Source of the DNA: Candidatus Kaiserbacteria bacterium RIFCSPHIGHO2_02_FULL_49_16
GTDB taxonomy: Bacteria; Patescibacteriota; Minisyncoccia; Phycocordibacterales; UBA2100
Assembly (NCBI GenBank): GCA_001781465.1
Contig: MFLD01000036.1
Location: forward strand, 15,816 to 55,121
Direction: 5' to 3'
Length of the DNA: 39,306 nt
The first letter of the stretch is position 1. Each line of letters opens with the position of its first letter. Below are positions 29,913-38,299 of the stretch, piece by piece. A model generated the notes under the pieces. It was not told the DNA's origin. It searched no databases and was given only the letters and a program-made list of their open reading frames with translations. The position numbers and the translations under genes are program-made.

Positions 29913-31298
29913 ATGCAAACTGCCCCAATTATGACCGCTCCCCCCATGATGAATCGGGAGCTTTGGCAAAACGCCCTTGTCCAAATAGAGCTTGGAACAT
30001 CCGAGGCTAGTTTTCGCACATGGTTTAGGAATACTGACATCTCCAGCCGGGACGGAAGCACGGTACACGTATCTGTTCCTAGCAAAATTGTCAAAGAATG
30101 GCTGGTGGAGAAGCATCATAAGCTCATATTAAAAGCGCTACGCGCCCTGGACAGCACGATTCGAACGGTTGAGTACACAGTACACCGCTCCGCGACCCCA
30201 GTGGCCGCGGAAAGAAAGCTGGGGAAGACACCTTCGCCTGAAAACGCTTCTTTTGATTTGCAATCTCTTTACATAGACAAGCGCGATAATCTTAATCCGC
30301 GTTACACTTTCGAAACTTTTGTCGTAGGTCCCTTCAATCAGCTCGCGCACGCGGCCGCAAAAGCCATCCTCGAACGCCCCGGGCAAACATACAATCCGCT
30401 TTTTATCTACGGCTCTACCGGCCACGGTAAAACTCATCTAATACAAGCTGTCGGCAACTATTTCAAGAAGGCTCATGCCAATAAAAAGGTACTTTATGTT
30501 ACGTCTGAACGCTTCGCTGTGGATTACATCAATGCGGTGCGCGCGGGGCGAGCAAACGGATTCAAAGACCAATACCGGCAGTACGATGTTTTAATAATGG
30601 ACGATGTCCAGTTCATCGCAAACACAGAGAAAACGCAGGAGGAGCTGTTTCACTTGTTCAACGCGCTCCACGACAACAACAAGCAGATAGTTTTTTCTTC
30701 CGATAAGCATCCGAATTTTCTCCCAGGTTTCGAGGAAAGACTCCGGGGACGTTTTTCCGCTGGCATGATAGCCGAGATTCCGGAACCTGATATAGAGTCT
30801 AGAACGGCTATAATCAAGGCTAAAATCGAGCAACATGGTTTTAATATTCCTGACGACATCATCCAATACATAGCTGAGAGCGTGCGTGGAAACATTAGAG
30901 AACTTGAGGGGGTTCTTAACATGATCGTCTGCAAATCCCAATTAAAAGGCAAGGCGGTATCGCACGCGGATGTGAGGGCGCTGGTAAAACACAACATAAA
31001 ACCAAATAAGGGGGTTTCGATTGAGGAAGTCGTGCGCAGAATATCAATGTATTACGAAATTCCAGAGAAAAGCATCTATGAAAAAACCCGCAAGAAAGAA
31101 GTGGTGAAGCCCAGGCAGATAATAATGTACATGTTGCGCGAGGAATTTAATGTATCGTACCCCTCAATAGGGGAAAAGCTTGGGGGGCGCGACCACACCA
31201 CGGTAATTCATTCGTGCGAAAAAATAAAACACGAGATGAAGACTAATACCTCCCTCGAACAAGAGATTGAACACATAAGATCACTTATCCATTCATAA
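29913..31298 (+). CDS. dnaA: Chromosomal replication initiator DnaA
   Basis: DnaA binds the origin and unwinds it to start replication. The 461-residue protein shows domain I (about 12-90, ELWQNALVQIELGTSEASFR and WLVEKHHKLI), a short linker, domain III AAA+ (about 120-335: LNPRYTFETFVVGPFNQLAH, Walker A GSTGHGKTH, Walker B VLIMDDVQFI, arginine finger in LRGRFSAGM), and domain IV (about 350-461) with the DNA-binding signature GGRDHTTVIHSC. Length is normal. ATG 29913 is followed by in-frame ATGs at codons 7, 12 and 13, so the exact start is unsure. It precedes dnaN with an AT-rich gap. Confidence 0.97.
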   Translation: MQTAPIMTAPPMMNRELWQNALVQIELGTSEASFRTWFRNTDISSRDGSTVHVSVPSKIVKEWLVEKHHKLILKALRALDSTIRTVEYTVHRSATPVAAERKLGKTPSPENASFDLQSLYIDKRDNLNPRYTFETFVVGPFNQLAHAAAKAILERPGQTYNPLFIYGSTGHGKTHLIQAVGNYFKKAHANKKVLYVTSERFAVDYINAVRAGRANGFKDQYRQYDVLIMDDVQFIANTEKTQEELFHLFNALHDNNKQIVFSSDKHPNFLPGFEERLRGRFSAGMIAEIPEPDIESRTAIIKAKIEQHGFNIPDDIIQYIAESVRGNIRELEGVLNMIVCKSQLKGKAVSHADVRALVKHNIKPNKGVSIEEVVRRISMYYEIPEKSIYEKTRKKEVVKPRQIIMYMLREEFNVSYPSIGEKLGGRDHTTVIHSCEKIKHEMKTNTSLEQEIEHIRSLIHS

Positions 31299-31512
31299 CA
31301 TGTTTATATTATGTTAATACATCCCGTACAACATCCGTATATCTTATACAAAATAAATTAAAATCAAAATTAAATCTAATAACATAAAATTTGTCAACAA
31401 ATATTCCCCAGCAACAAATCTTAAATTCCCCGCACTATTCCTTATAAAAATATCTTATACACACAATACACATCTATAATAGTAATAGTATTTAATATAT
31501 ATAAATAGTTTT
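31299..31512. other. Candidate replication origin in the AT-rich dnaA-dnaN gap
   Basis: The 214-base gap is strikingly AT-rich compared with the neighbours. It contains TTATACACA (31455-31463), one mismatch from the DnaA box, other near-boxes such as TTATACAAA near 31342, and A/T runs just before dnaN. Gene order (rpmH to jag leftward, dnaA-dnaN rightward) supports an origin here or in the rpmH-dnaA gap. Box evidence is modest. Confidence 0.45.
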
Positions 31513-32616
31513 ATGAATCTAACAACAACTAAAGAAAAAATTCTTTCGGCATCTGTTATAGCGGAACGAGTGGTTGGAAAAAAAGAATCACTACCAATAC
31601 TTTCCTGTGTTCTTTTGGATGCAGGAAGTACTTTGTACGTCCGTTCAACAAATTTAGAATCAGCGATTGATATTAGCGTAGTATCTGAAATTAAAGAGAA
31701 AGGAACAATAGCGGTTCCTGCCACTATATTTTCACAAACAATAAAGTCTATAAATAGTGACAAAATTTCTCTTAAATCAGAATCTGGAAACCTACTGGTT
31801 GAATCTCGCGGCGCGCGAACTCTTATCAAATCCATTCCTAACGAGGAATTTCCTATACTATCGCGCGGTGATGATAGCAAGAAAAGTAGTTCGATATTAA
31901 GACTAACCCTATTAAAGGGGATTCAATCGGTCTTATATTCGGCATCCCGCTCGATGATAAGGCCGGAACTTGGAAGTATTTATATATCAATAAAAAAAGA
32001 ACAAGTTATCTTTGCGGCCACGGACTCATTTCGATTAGCGGAAAGAATTGTGACGGGAAAAAATTCCTCCGGAGAGGAGGGGGAATTTTTAGTCCCGCTA
32101 AAACACGCGGCGGAGCTTGTGTATTTATTAGACCGCAGCCTTGGCGAGAGTGTGAAAATACATTCATCAGACTCGCAATTTATCGTTGAAGCGGATAGCG
32201 CCAGATTCGCCGCGCGTGTTGTCGAGGGCGTCTTCCCAAACTACTCCGAAATCGTCCCAAAACAATTCACAACCGAAGCGACTGTCCTAAAAAATGATTT
32301 CGCGGAGATGTTGCGCAAGGCGCGCGTGTTTTCCGGAAACGACCAGCATGTTGGACTGCATGTGTATCCAAAAAAGAAGATTTTCTCCGCTACCGCGCAG
32401 AGCCCAGATGTGGGAGAGACGTCTGACTCGATTGACGCGGCTGTTTCGGGCGAAGATATCGATATAAAATTCCACATCGGCTATATCTCAGACTGTATGC
32501 CCGTTATAGATTCCGACAGCATTACGCTTGGGTTTTCGGGACCCAACAGACCGCTCGTAATCCGCGGAGTATCAGACGCCGATTTTATGTATCTGGTGAT
32601 GCCGCTTAACCGCTAG
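31513..32616 (+). CDS. dnaN: DNA polymerase III beta sliding clamp
   Basis: DnaN is the processivity ring of the replicase. The 367-residue protein has the three clamp domains: domain 1 starting MNLTTTKEKILSASVIAERV with SLPILSCVLLDAG, domain 2 with IRPELGSIYISIKKEQVIFA and ATDSFRLAER, and domain 3 with VFPNYSEIVPKQFTTEATVL and the C-terminal FMYLVMPLNR, which resembles the conserved clamp end MPM(R/K)L. Length is typical (about 365-375). It follows dnaA across the AT-rich gap. The TAG stop is the first element of a dispersed repeat shared with the convergent penicillin-binding protein gene. Codon use near the start is much more AT-rich than in the second half. Confidence 0.97.
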   Translation: MNLTTTKEKILSASVIAERVVGKKESLPILSCVLLDAGSTLYVRSTNLESAIDISVVSEIKEKGTIAVPATIFSQTIKSINSDKISLKSESGNLLVESRGARTLIKSIPNEEFPILSRGDDSKKSSSILRLTLLKGIQSVLYSASRSMIRPELGSIYISIKKEQVIFAATDSFRLAERIVTGKNSSGEEGEFLVPLKHAAELVYLLDRSLGESVKIHSSDSQFIVEADSARFAARVVEGVFPNYSEIVPKQFTTEATVLKNDFAEMLRKARVFSGNDQHVGLHVYPKKKIFSATAQSPDVGETSDSIDAAVSGEDIDIKFHIGYISDCMPVIDSDSITLGFSGPNRPLVIRGVSDADFMYLVMPLNR

Positions 32617-32695
32617 CCGGTAGCAAACTCAAAAAACTCTCTGCATTCGGATTTCTCTGGCTGCTGGCTACAAGCTACGGGCTACCAGCTTATTA
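32614..32695. repeat. GTAGCCAGTAGC-type inverted repeat between dnaN and the PBP gene, copy B
   Basis: It spans exactly from the dnaN stop TAG to the minus-strand stop TAA of the PBP gene (32693-32695). Arms (GCTAGCCGGTAGC and GCTACGGGCTACCAGC) and loop (CTCAAAAA ... TTTCTCTGGCT) match copy A at 29676-29755. It could act as a bidirectional terminator. Confidence 0.65.
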
Positions 32696-35128
32696 CTGAA
32701 TTGTGAACGAAATAGTTTGCTCCCGGTTTCCAAGAGAGCTTTCTGCCACGGCGCGCAATGAGGCGGGGCCATGCGACTGCGGCATCACAGCAATGGCGTA
32801 CGGAGTATCAATTGAACTTCCGACAAATTGTCCGTTCAGGTAATACGCCACGCGCGTTACGGTCTCCGGACGCGAATGAGAAGCCGAAACATACAAAGGA
32901 GCAAATCCGGGAACATGCGAGCCCTTCTTTGGGGATGTGATGGAAAACTGCAATAGCGCGGACGCGGGTAGCGCCGGTTTTACAGTTGTGAGCTTTTGCG
33001 GATTGGCCGTTGCCCACATTTGAACCGGATATTCCCAGTGAGGGAATTGCGGGTCGCCCGAGGGGTTTGCCGGAGGACCGGAGCGCGGGTTGTCTTTATC
33101 CACCCAATACAAGATATCGTGCAGTCCTTTCGAGGGATCCGTATTCCAATTTCCGCGCAGTACCTGCGGAAGAGAATCGAGTTCCGATTCTGGCGCGGGG
33201 GGTACGAATGGCGCGGACTGATACTTAGTAAGAGCATAAGCAAGAACCTCGTGCCACATTGGCGCTACGATGAAAGCCGCGATCTTTTTCTCCATCGGAC
33301 TATTGTCGTTATTCCCCGCCCACGCCCCCATCGCGATCCCTGGCGTGTAGCCGATTATCCATGCGTCGTGAAAATCATTCGTGGTGCCTGTTTTATCAGC
33401 GACTTGAAACCCAGAGAAATTCAGAGGAGAGTCCGCGCCGAACTCAGGCGTTCGAGCGGTATTATCGGACAAAACATCATTCATTAGTCGAGCGATTTGG
33501 CTGTCGATAACGCGCCCGCCCTTCTCAACAAAGCTCTCGAGTATGTTTCCCGCGCTATCCTCCACCTTAATTATCGGAGTCGGCGGGTTGCGGACCCCAT
33601 CGTTCGCAAAAACTCCGTACGCCCCGGTCATTTCAAGCAGATTCACCTCGCCGCCCCCCAGCACTAATGTGAGTCCGTACTGATTTTTGTCCCCTAGGGT
33701 GGTAATGCCCATATCGCTCGCGGTTTTCAATGAATCTGTGATGCCGGCAAGATAAAGAGTCTTTACCGAAGGCACGTTCACTGACTGTGCGAGTGCCTCG
33801 CGCAAGGTCATGGGACCGCGAAATTTTTCGTCGTAATTACCCGGGGAATAGCATGGCGGCGTGCTACTCGCGGTGTCTGATGGCTCGCAGAATGTGGAAA
33901 ATTGAGTCTGCAAATCAAACACGACAGTGTCCGGGATGTACCCCTTTTCGAACGCGGTCGCGTATACGAATGGCTTGAAAGAGGAGCCCGGCTGGCGGTT
34001 CGCGAGAGTAACATTCACCATACCGTCAATCTCTTTGTCAAAATATCCGCGCGAGCCGACCATCGCGAGGATTTGGCCGGACTTTGGCTCTATCGCGACC
34101 AATCCCGCGTTTGAGGCGTTGAAATTTTTTTCATTTAGAGGCGCGGCTGTCCTGATAACATCCTCCGCCTTTTTCTGAAGGTCGTAATCCAGAGTAGTAA
34201 TCACACGCAGGCCGTCGTTTGCAACCGCGTCGGCGCCATATTTCTCTTCCAAATATTCACGCACATAAAATACGAAGTGCGGGGCTTTTATTCCAGCATC
34301 TTTCTCATCCTTGAACTCTATCTTTTCATTTTTTGCCGTTTGGTATTCGGCATCGCTGATAAAGCCGTTTTCTTTCATCTTTAGAAGCACTAGATTTTTA
34401 CGAGCCTCCAACTCATCGCGGTGACTGCCATATGGGGAGTAGCGAGTAGGCGCCTGCGGAAGCGCCGCTAGATATGCCGCTTGCGCGAGCGTAACATCCT
34501 TCGCGTCAATGCCGTAAAAATATTGGCTCGCCTCCTCAACCCCGTAGATTGTTCCGCCGTAGGATGTTTCATTCAGATAGGTCGCGAGTATCTGGTCCTT
34601 CGAATAAATGCGTTCGAGTTTGATAGCAAGGATTATCTCTTTGAGCTTGCGGATAATGGTTTTGTCACGCGTAAGAATCGTATTTTTGACTACTTGTTGC
34701 GTGATTGTAGAACCGCCCTGCACGAATCTTCCCGAGAAAATATTCACAAGCATGGCGCGCCCAAACGAAAGCGGGCGAAAGCCGAGGTGCTGGTAAAACT
34801 CCGTATCCTCAATCGCGACTGTCGCGTTCCTGATATTAATAGATATGGAGTCGAACGGTACCGTGGTGCGGCGCATGGTTCCGTGAACGTCGTAAAGGAG
34901 CACGTTTCCGGTGCGGTCGAAGATTTTTGTGGACTCGGCGACCATTCGATTTTGGAAATTATCAAGCGAGGGAATTGAGATTACCGCTCCCCATGCGACA
35001 ATTACTCCGGCGGAGAGCATGCCGAGAAAGAAAATCGCCAGTGCCACGGCCTTTATTACTCGGAACATATGAACGCGCGCGGCCGCTTTCCTGGGCCATC
35101 TGCTATAAGGAGAGTGTCTCGGAGGCAT
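32693..35128 (-). CDS. Class A penicillin-binding protein (glycosyltransferase/transpeptidase)
   Basis: The 811-residue protein polymerises and cross-links peptidoglycan. After a basic N-terminus and one transmembrane helix (about 25-47) comes a GT51 domain (about 70-250: VAIEDTEFYQHLGF with the catalytic Glu, GGSTITQQVVKN, IYSKDQILATYLNETSYG), then a transpeptidase domain (about 330-620) with SxxK in QPGSSFKPF, SxN in AQSVNVPS and KTGTTNDFHDAWIIGY. The C-terminus (about 700-811) has an Ig-like domain (VAYYLNGQFVGSSIDTPYAI). I chose ATG 35128; the frame is open 15 codons further upstream, but TACAAT on the minus strand lies 9 nt before this ATG. It diverges from the AICAR transformylase gene. 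Confidence 0.95.
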   Translation of the reverse strand: MPPRHSPYSRWPRKAAARVHMFRVIKAVALAIFFLGMLSAGVIVAWGAVISIPSLDNFQNRMVAESTKIFDRTGNVLLYDVHGTMRRTTVPFDSISINIRNATVAIEDTEFYQHLGFRPLSFGRAMLVNIFSGRFVQGGSTITQQVVKNTILTRDKTIIRKLKEIILAIKLERIYSKDQILATYLNETSYGGTIYGVEEASQYFYGIDAKDVTLAQAAYLAALPQAPTRYSPYGSHRDELEARKNLVLLKMKENGFISDAEYQTAKNEKIEFKDEKDAGIKAPHFVFYVREYLEEKYGADAVANDGLRVITTLDYDLQKKAEDVIRTAAPLNEKNFNASNAGLVAIEPKSGQILAMVGSRGYFDKEIDGMVNVTLANRQPGSSFKPFVYATAFEKGYIPDTVVFDLQTQFSTFCEPSDTASSTPPCYSPGNYDEKFRGPMTLREALAQSVNVPSVKTLYLAGITDSLKTASDMGITTLGDKNQYGLTLVLGGGEVNLLEMTGAYGVFANDGVRNPPTPIIKVEDSAGNILESFVEKGGRVIDSQIARLMNDVLSDNTARTPEFGADSPLNFSGFQVADKTGTTNDFHDAWIIGYTPGIAMGAWAGNNDNSPMEKKIAAFIVAPMWHEVLAYALTKYQSAPFVPPAPESELDSLPQVLRGNWNTDPSKGLHDILYWVDKDNPRSGPPANPSGDPQFPHWEYPVQMWATANPQKLTTVKPALPASALLQFSITSPKKGSHVPGFAPLYVSASHSRPETVTRVAYYLNGQFVGSSIDTPYAIAVMPQSHGPASLRAVAESSLGNREQTISFTIQ

Positions 35129-35209
35129 GTGAACTGAATTGTACAATGAACATTGCGTTGCAAACAGCGGCAATTTGTGGCATCTTCAGGTATTCAATCC
35201 TCTCTCTTC

Positions 35210-36235
35210 ATGAAAACAAAACTCAAATACGGAGAGAATCCACACCAAAAAGCCGCCGCGACACGGAGAGCGACAACGGACGCTCTCGCTGTCGCGAAAT
35301 TCAGGCGGGAAGATGGGAGTCCGTTTGTATACGAGAACACAAGCTGGATTTCAATAACTGACCTCGGACGGCTAATTCAGGTTGTTGAAAGATTCGCGGC
35401 GGCGTACCGGAGAAATGTTAGCGCGGCCATTCCTCATTTTGCGGCAATAGTTAAACACGGCAGCCCATGTGGCGCCGCGTTTGGAGAAAATCCGGAGCAG
35501 GTCGTGCGCGAAACATGGGCAGGCGACTCGCAGGCGGCATTCGGAGGATTCCTCGCTGTCACGTTTCCATTTACCGGAAAAATTGTAGTGGCGCTTACAG
35601 AAGCAAACAGAGGAAAGATGCCGTTTTTGAGCGGAGTCGCGGCGCCTTCGTTTGAGGAAGGGGTAACGGAAAAAATTGGCGCGAAGAGCAAAGGAACGCA
35701 TTTCATTTCAAACAAAGCGCTTGCAAAGATTCCGGCGAAAATTTTCTCGTTGCCGGAAATTAAATCCGTGCGGGATTTTATTCTCGAGCAAACATCTATG
35801 CAATTTATCCCGGAGTTTGTGAATATGGAGTATCACGGACCAGCGTTTTCGGAAAAAGAGAAAAAACAAATCTTTGCCGACCTCTCGCTTGCGTACGCAG
35901 TGTGTTCCTCGAGCACCAGCAATACGATTTCTCTGGCGAAAGACGGAATCTTGATAGGAAATGCGGTAGGACAGCAAAAACGAGTTGGAGGCGCGAAGCT
36001 TGCGCTCCGACTTGCGAGCGAAAGCAATCATGATGCAAGGGGAGCCGTGGCAGTTTCGGATAGTTACTTCCCATTCCCAGACGGGGTTGAAGCATTAGCC
36101 GAAGGAGGAGTTCGAGTGATTTTTGCGACTTCCGGTTCCATTCGCGACAATGTGGTTTTTGCTCGGGCGACGGAATTAAAAGTAGGAATATTTACAGTCC
36201 CAGATAAGATTGGGCGAATGTTCGCGGGGCATTAA
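35210..36235 (+). CDS. purH: AICAR transformylase domain protein (PurH C-terminal domain only)
   Basis: The 341-residue protein matches the AICAR formyltransferase part of PurH, which transfers a formyl group from 10-formyl-THF to AICAR to give FAICAR. Seen motifs: KLKYGENPHQKA (usual LRYGENPHQ), AIVKHGSPCGAAF (usual KHxNPCG, Asn changed to Ser), GNAVGQQKRVGGAKLAL, SDSYFPFPDGVEALAEGGV and GSIRDN. The IMP cyclohydrolase (MGS-like) domain is absent; typical full PurH is about 510 residues. Whether FAICAR cyclisation is done elsewhere cannot be seen. I chose ATG 35210 because the conserved start begins there; the upstream frame (from 35153) contains no conserved sequence. Confidence 0.9.
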   Translation: MKTKLKYGENPHQKAAATRRATTDALAVAKFRREDGSPFVYENTSWISITDLGRLIQVVERFAAAYRRNVSAAIPHFAAIVKHGSPCGAAFGENPEQVVRETWAGDSQAAFGGFLAVTFPFTGKIVVALTEANRGKMPFLSGVAAPSFEEGVTEKIGAKSKGTHFISNKALAKIPAKIFSLPEIKSVRDFILEQTSMQFIPEFVNMEYHGPAFSEKEKKQIFADLSLAYAVCSSSTSNTISLAKDGILIGNAVGQQKRVGGAKLALRLASESNHDARGAVAVSDSYFPFPDGVEALAEGGVRVIFATSGSIRDNVVFARATELKVGIFTVPDKIGRMFAGH

Positions 36236-36326
36236 AATTTCTTCGGACACGGAAACACTTTTGCACCTCCGCTGGCTAGCAGATGTTTGAACGCGTTTGA
36301 TAGAAGCGGACGACAATTCCGGAGCC

Positions 36327-36986
36327 TTATAATTTATGAATCGTCACAATCGGGGCCTTAATGACCATGTTGAACCACTCCTTGCTCGCACCATAATCGA
36401 CCCTATAACCATTCCCCTGTAGTTCTTGCAGAAATTGTTCAAGCTTCTTCGCTCCCTCGACTCTCTTTTCAGCCCGAAACGTGTCTTCCGTTCTCGTCCT
36501 GCGAGGCAGTCGTTTTAGATCCGTTGCCGAACTATCTGGAGTTGCAATAGTTCCTAATATTTTCCCTCCCTTTTTTAACACACGAAGAGCTTCGCCTATT
36601 GCCTGCCGCATTTCCTTTTCTTCGCTTTCAACTAACATTGTAAAATATTGTCTTGCAGTAACGATATCAAAAGTCTCATTCCCGAACGGGAGATGGAGGC
36701 CATTTCCCACCACAATTCCTTCTTGACATGGACGGACTATTCCTATCCTGTTTTCAACACCGTATGCCCGTGTGTTCTTTAGAACTTTCCTCAAGTATCC
36801 AATAAAAGATCCATCGCCAGCCCCAATGTCCAGCAACGGTTTTTGCACGTCATCATTTGTCAAAGAAAAGTGCTTCGTATATGTACGAAAAGCGCTCTCA
36901 AGTGCTCTGCGGTTTTGCACGTTTTCCTGAGCAGGTTTCCCCGCGTTATTTTGCGATATGTGGCGCAGCCTTTCAAGGAATTTCAT
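36327..36986 (-). CDS. Class I SAM-dependent methyltransferase
   Basis: The 219-residue protein has the Rossmann-type SAM-binding motif LLDIGAGDGSFIGYLR (about residues 51-66), an acidic second strand (AYGVENR), post-I motif NGLHLPFGNETFDIVTARQYF (usual DA..LPF...FD.V), and motif III LRVLKKGGKILGTIATPD. This is the UbiE/COG2226-like Methyltransf_11 group. Substrate cannot be predicted. The N-terminal 40 residues are helical and basic. On the minus strand TAGACT (36993-36998) lies 6 nt before the ATG. It stands alone between the AICAR transformylase gene and ruvC. Confidence 0.88.
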   Translation of the reverse strand: MKFLERLRHISQNNAGKPAQENVQNRRALESAFRTYTKHFSLTNDDVQKPLLDIGAGDGSFIGYLRKVLKNTRAYGVENRIGIVRPCQEGIVVGNGLHLPFGNETFDIVTARQYFTMLVESEEKEMRQAIGEALRVLKKGGKILGTIATPDSSATDLKRLPRRTRTEDTFRAEKRVEGAKKLEQFLQELQGNGYRVDYGASKEWFNMVIKAPIVTIHKL

Positions 36987-36992
36987 ACAAAT

Positions 36993-36998
36993 AGTCTA
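36993..36998 (-). promoter_or_regulatory. -10 element (TAGACT) of the methyltransferase gene
   Basis: TAGACT on the minus strand sits 6 nt before the ATG at 36986 with no Shine-Dalgarno sequence. Same geometry as the other leaderless starts. Confidence 0.4.
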
Positions 36999-37124
36999 TC
37001 ATGCAGAATAAATTGCCATTTGACTCGCTGGACACTAACCATGCACAAGAATTTGTAAAAACAAAGATCAATTTGCAAAGAAATCCCAAATCGCAATAAT
37101 CAAACAATTGATTTTGGAAATTCG

Positions 37125-37169
37125 CATTGGAATTTAATTTGCAAATTGCAAATTGGAGTTTGCAAATTA
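37125..37169. repeat. TTTGCAAATT-type repeat abutting the ruvC stop
   Basis: Iterated AATTTGCAAATTGCAAATT and TTTGCAAATTAG units run up to and include the minus-strand TAA stop of ruvC. The rest of the 180-base gap to the methyltransferase gene is AT-rich without a recognised feature. Confidence 0.5.
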
Positions 37170-37643
37170 GTGCCGGTGTCTCGCCCAGTGCGTCACTCCC
37201 ACGGCTATCGCGTCGTACTCATCATCATATTTTATTTCTTTTTCGATTTTCACGAGAGCGTGAAGCATCTTTGCGATTTGCTGTTTGTCTGCTCGGCCGG
37301 AGCCGCCCGCCGCGCTCTTGATTTCGCCGGGAGTGTATTCAAAAACCGGAATACCGAGGCTTGTTGCGAGTTGGATAAGAGCTCCGCGCACTTCGGCGAC
37401 GCGCATGACGGTTTTCTGGTTCGTACTGAAGTAAAGCTTTTCCATCGCGAGCGCATCCGGCTTGTATTTTTTTGCGAGTCGCGTGCATTCGTCTGCGACA
37501 ATTCCAAGCCGAGCGGTAAACTCGGTATCTTTAGACGTTTGTATGCAAGCGGAATAGAGTAGGGTTTCTTTTTTCCCGTTTTCGCGTTCTAGTACGGCGA
37601 CTCCGCATCTGCCGTAGCCGGGGTCGATAGCCAAGACGCGCAT
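37167..37643 (-). CDS. ruvC: Holliday junction resolvase RuvC
   Basis: RuvC cuts Holliday junctions with RuvAB. The 158-residue protein has the RNase H-like fold with acidic active site: Asp7 in MRVLAIDPGYGRCGVAVLE, Glu in ALAMEKLYFSTN (about residue 68), and the C-terminal pair in YDDEYDAIAVGVTHW (about 139-145). The loop EYTPGEIKSAAGGSGRADKQQ matches the family. Length is slightly below the usual 160-170. The start codon ATG at 37643 immediately follows a TTTACAG-family repeat that begins at the yebC stop codon, so ruvC and yebC form a unit joined by the repeat (minus strand, yebC first). Confidence 0.95.
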   Translation of the reverse strand: MRVLAIDPGYGRCGVAVLERENGKKETLLYSACIQTSKDTEFTARLGIVADECTRLAKKYKPDALAMEKLYFSTNQKTVMRVAEVRGALIQLATSLGIPVFEYTPGEIKSAAGGSGRADKQQIAKMLHALVKIEKEIKYDDEYDAIAVGVTHWARHRH

Positions 37644-37712
37644 AGTTTACAGTTTACAGTCTACAGTTTACAGAACCAGAGGTGAGTTCGCATTTGCTGT
37701 CAACTGTTTACT
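37641..37712. repeat. TTTACAG-family intergenic repeat, copy 3 (yebC-ruvC junction)
   Basis: Read on the minus strand it runs AGTAAACAGTTGACAG (including the yebC TAA stop), a unique centre, then CTGTAAACTGTAGACTG and GTAAACTATG ending at the ruvC start. The ends match copies 1 and 2 at 21432 and 22175; the middle does not. Confidence 0.8.
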
Positions 37713-38238
37713 CTGCATTTGTATACACATCCTCCACGTCGTCGTGCGAGTCAATCTCGTCCAGGATTTTGTGGAGCTTCTCGCTGTCAGATTCGGAAAG
37801 TTTCACCGCGGTCTTGGGGGCGTAGTCCGTGCCTGTTTTTTCAAACGCCCACATCGCGCTTCCGGGAGAGGCGAGCGCCAAGCCATTCTCCGACAGAAGA
37901 TGTTTTATTTCTTGCGAGGTTCGATTGTGGCTGTCGGTGAGCGCGACAATCAGAATCGCGACGCCTCCCGGGCCGTAAGTTTCATAAACAACAGTTTCAA
38001 GTGAGCCGGAGTCAGTGGATATTCCTTTCGCGACTGCGCGGTCAATGTTTTCTTTTGGCATATTCGCTTCACGCGCTTTTTCAATGACGGCGCGAAGGTG
38101 GGCCGCATTGACGTCCCCATTCGCCTTTTTGGATTCAACAGAAATTCGCTTAGAGAGTTTGCCCCACACATCTGCTTTCACGGCATCCGCCGCGCCCTTG
38201 CGGTGTTTGATTTGCGACCATTTGTTGTGTCCGGACAT
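37708..38238 (-). CDS. yebC: YebC/PmpR-family protein, short form
   Basis: Members have been described as transcription regulators and, more recently, as ribosome-associated factors helping difficult peptide bonds. The 176-residue protein opens MSGHNKWSQIKHRKGAADAV and has the conserved LRAVIEKAREANMPKENIDR, VVYETYGPGGVAILIVALTD and NRTSQEIKHLLSENG. It is about 60-70 residues shorter than the usual 240: after SAMWAFEKTG it passes directly to the last helix and strand (KLSESDSEKLHKILDEIDSH, DDVEDVYTN), so an internal subdomain is missing while the two ends are kept. GGTATA reversed (TATACC) lies 9 nt before the ATG on the minus strand. The stop is part of the TTTACAG repeat. Confidence 0.93.
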   Translation of the reverse strand: MSGHNKWSQIKHRKGAADAVKADVWGKLSKRISVESKKANGDVNAAHLRAVIEKAREANMPKENIDRAVAKGISTDSGSLETVVYETYGPGGVAILIVALTDSHNRTSQEIKHLLSENGLALASPGSAMWAFEKTGTDYAPKTAVKLSESDSEKLHKILDEIDSHDDVEDVYTNAE

Positions 38239-38290
38239 GGTGAACAGGGTATAGGTACTAGGTTATAGGGAATAGTGAGAAATGCAAAGA
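38239..38290. repeat. GGGTATAGG/GGGAATAGTG repeat before yebC, copy 1
   Basis: Contains GGGTATAGG, TATAGGGAATAGTG and AAATGCAAA blocks in the same order as the 38645-38683 copy, with about 14 extra bases in the middle. It contributes TATACC (minus strand, 38248-38253) 9 nt before the yebC start. Confidence 0.6.
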
Positions 38291-38299
38291 GGGGCGCAA

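Noticed and set aside
34481-34978. 165-codon plus-strand frame opposite the penicillin-binding protein gene
   Set aside because: It is an antisense shadow of the strongly supported GT51-transpeptidase gene.
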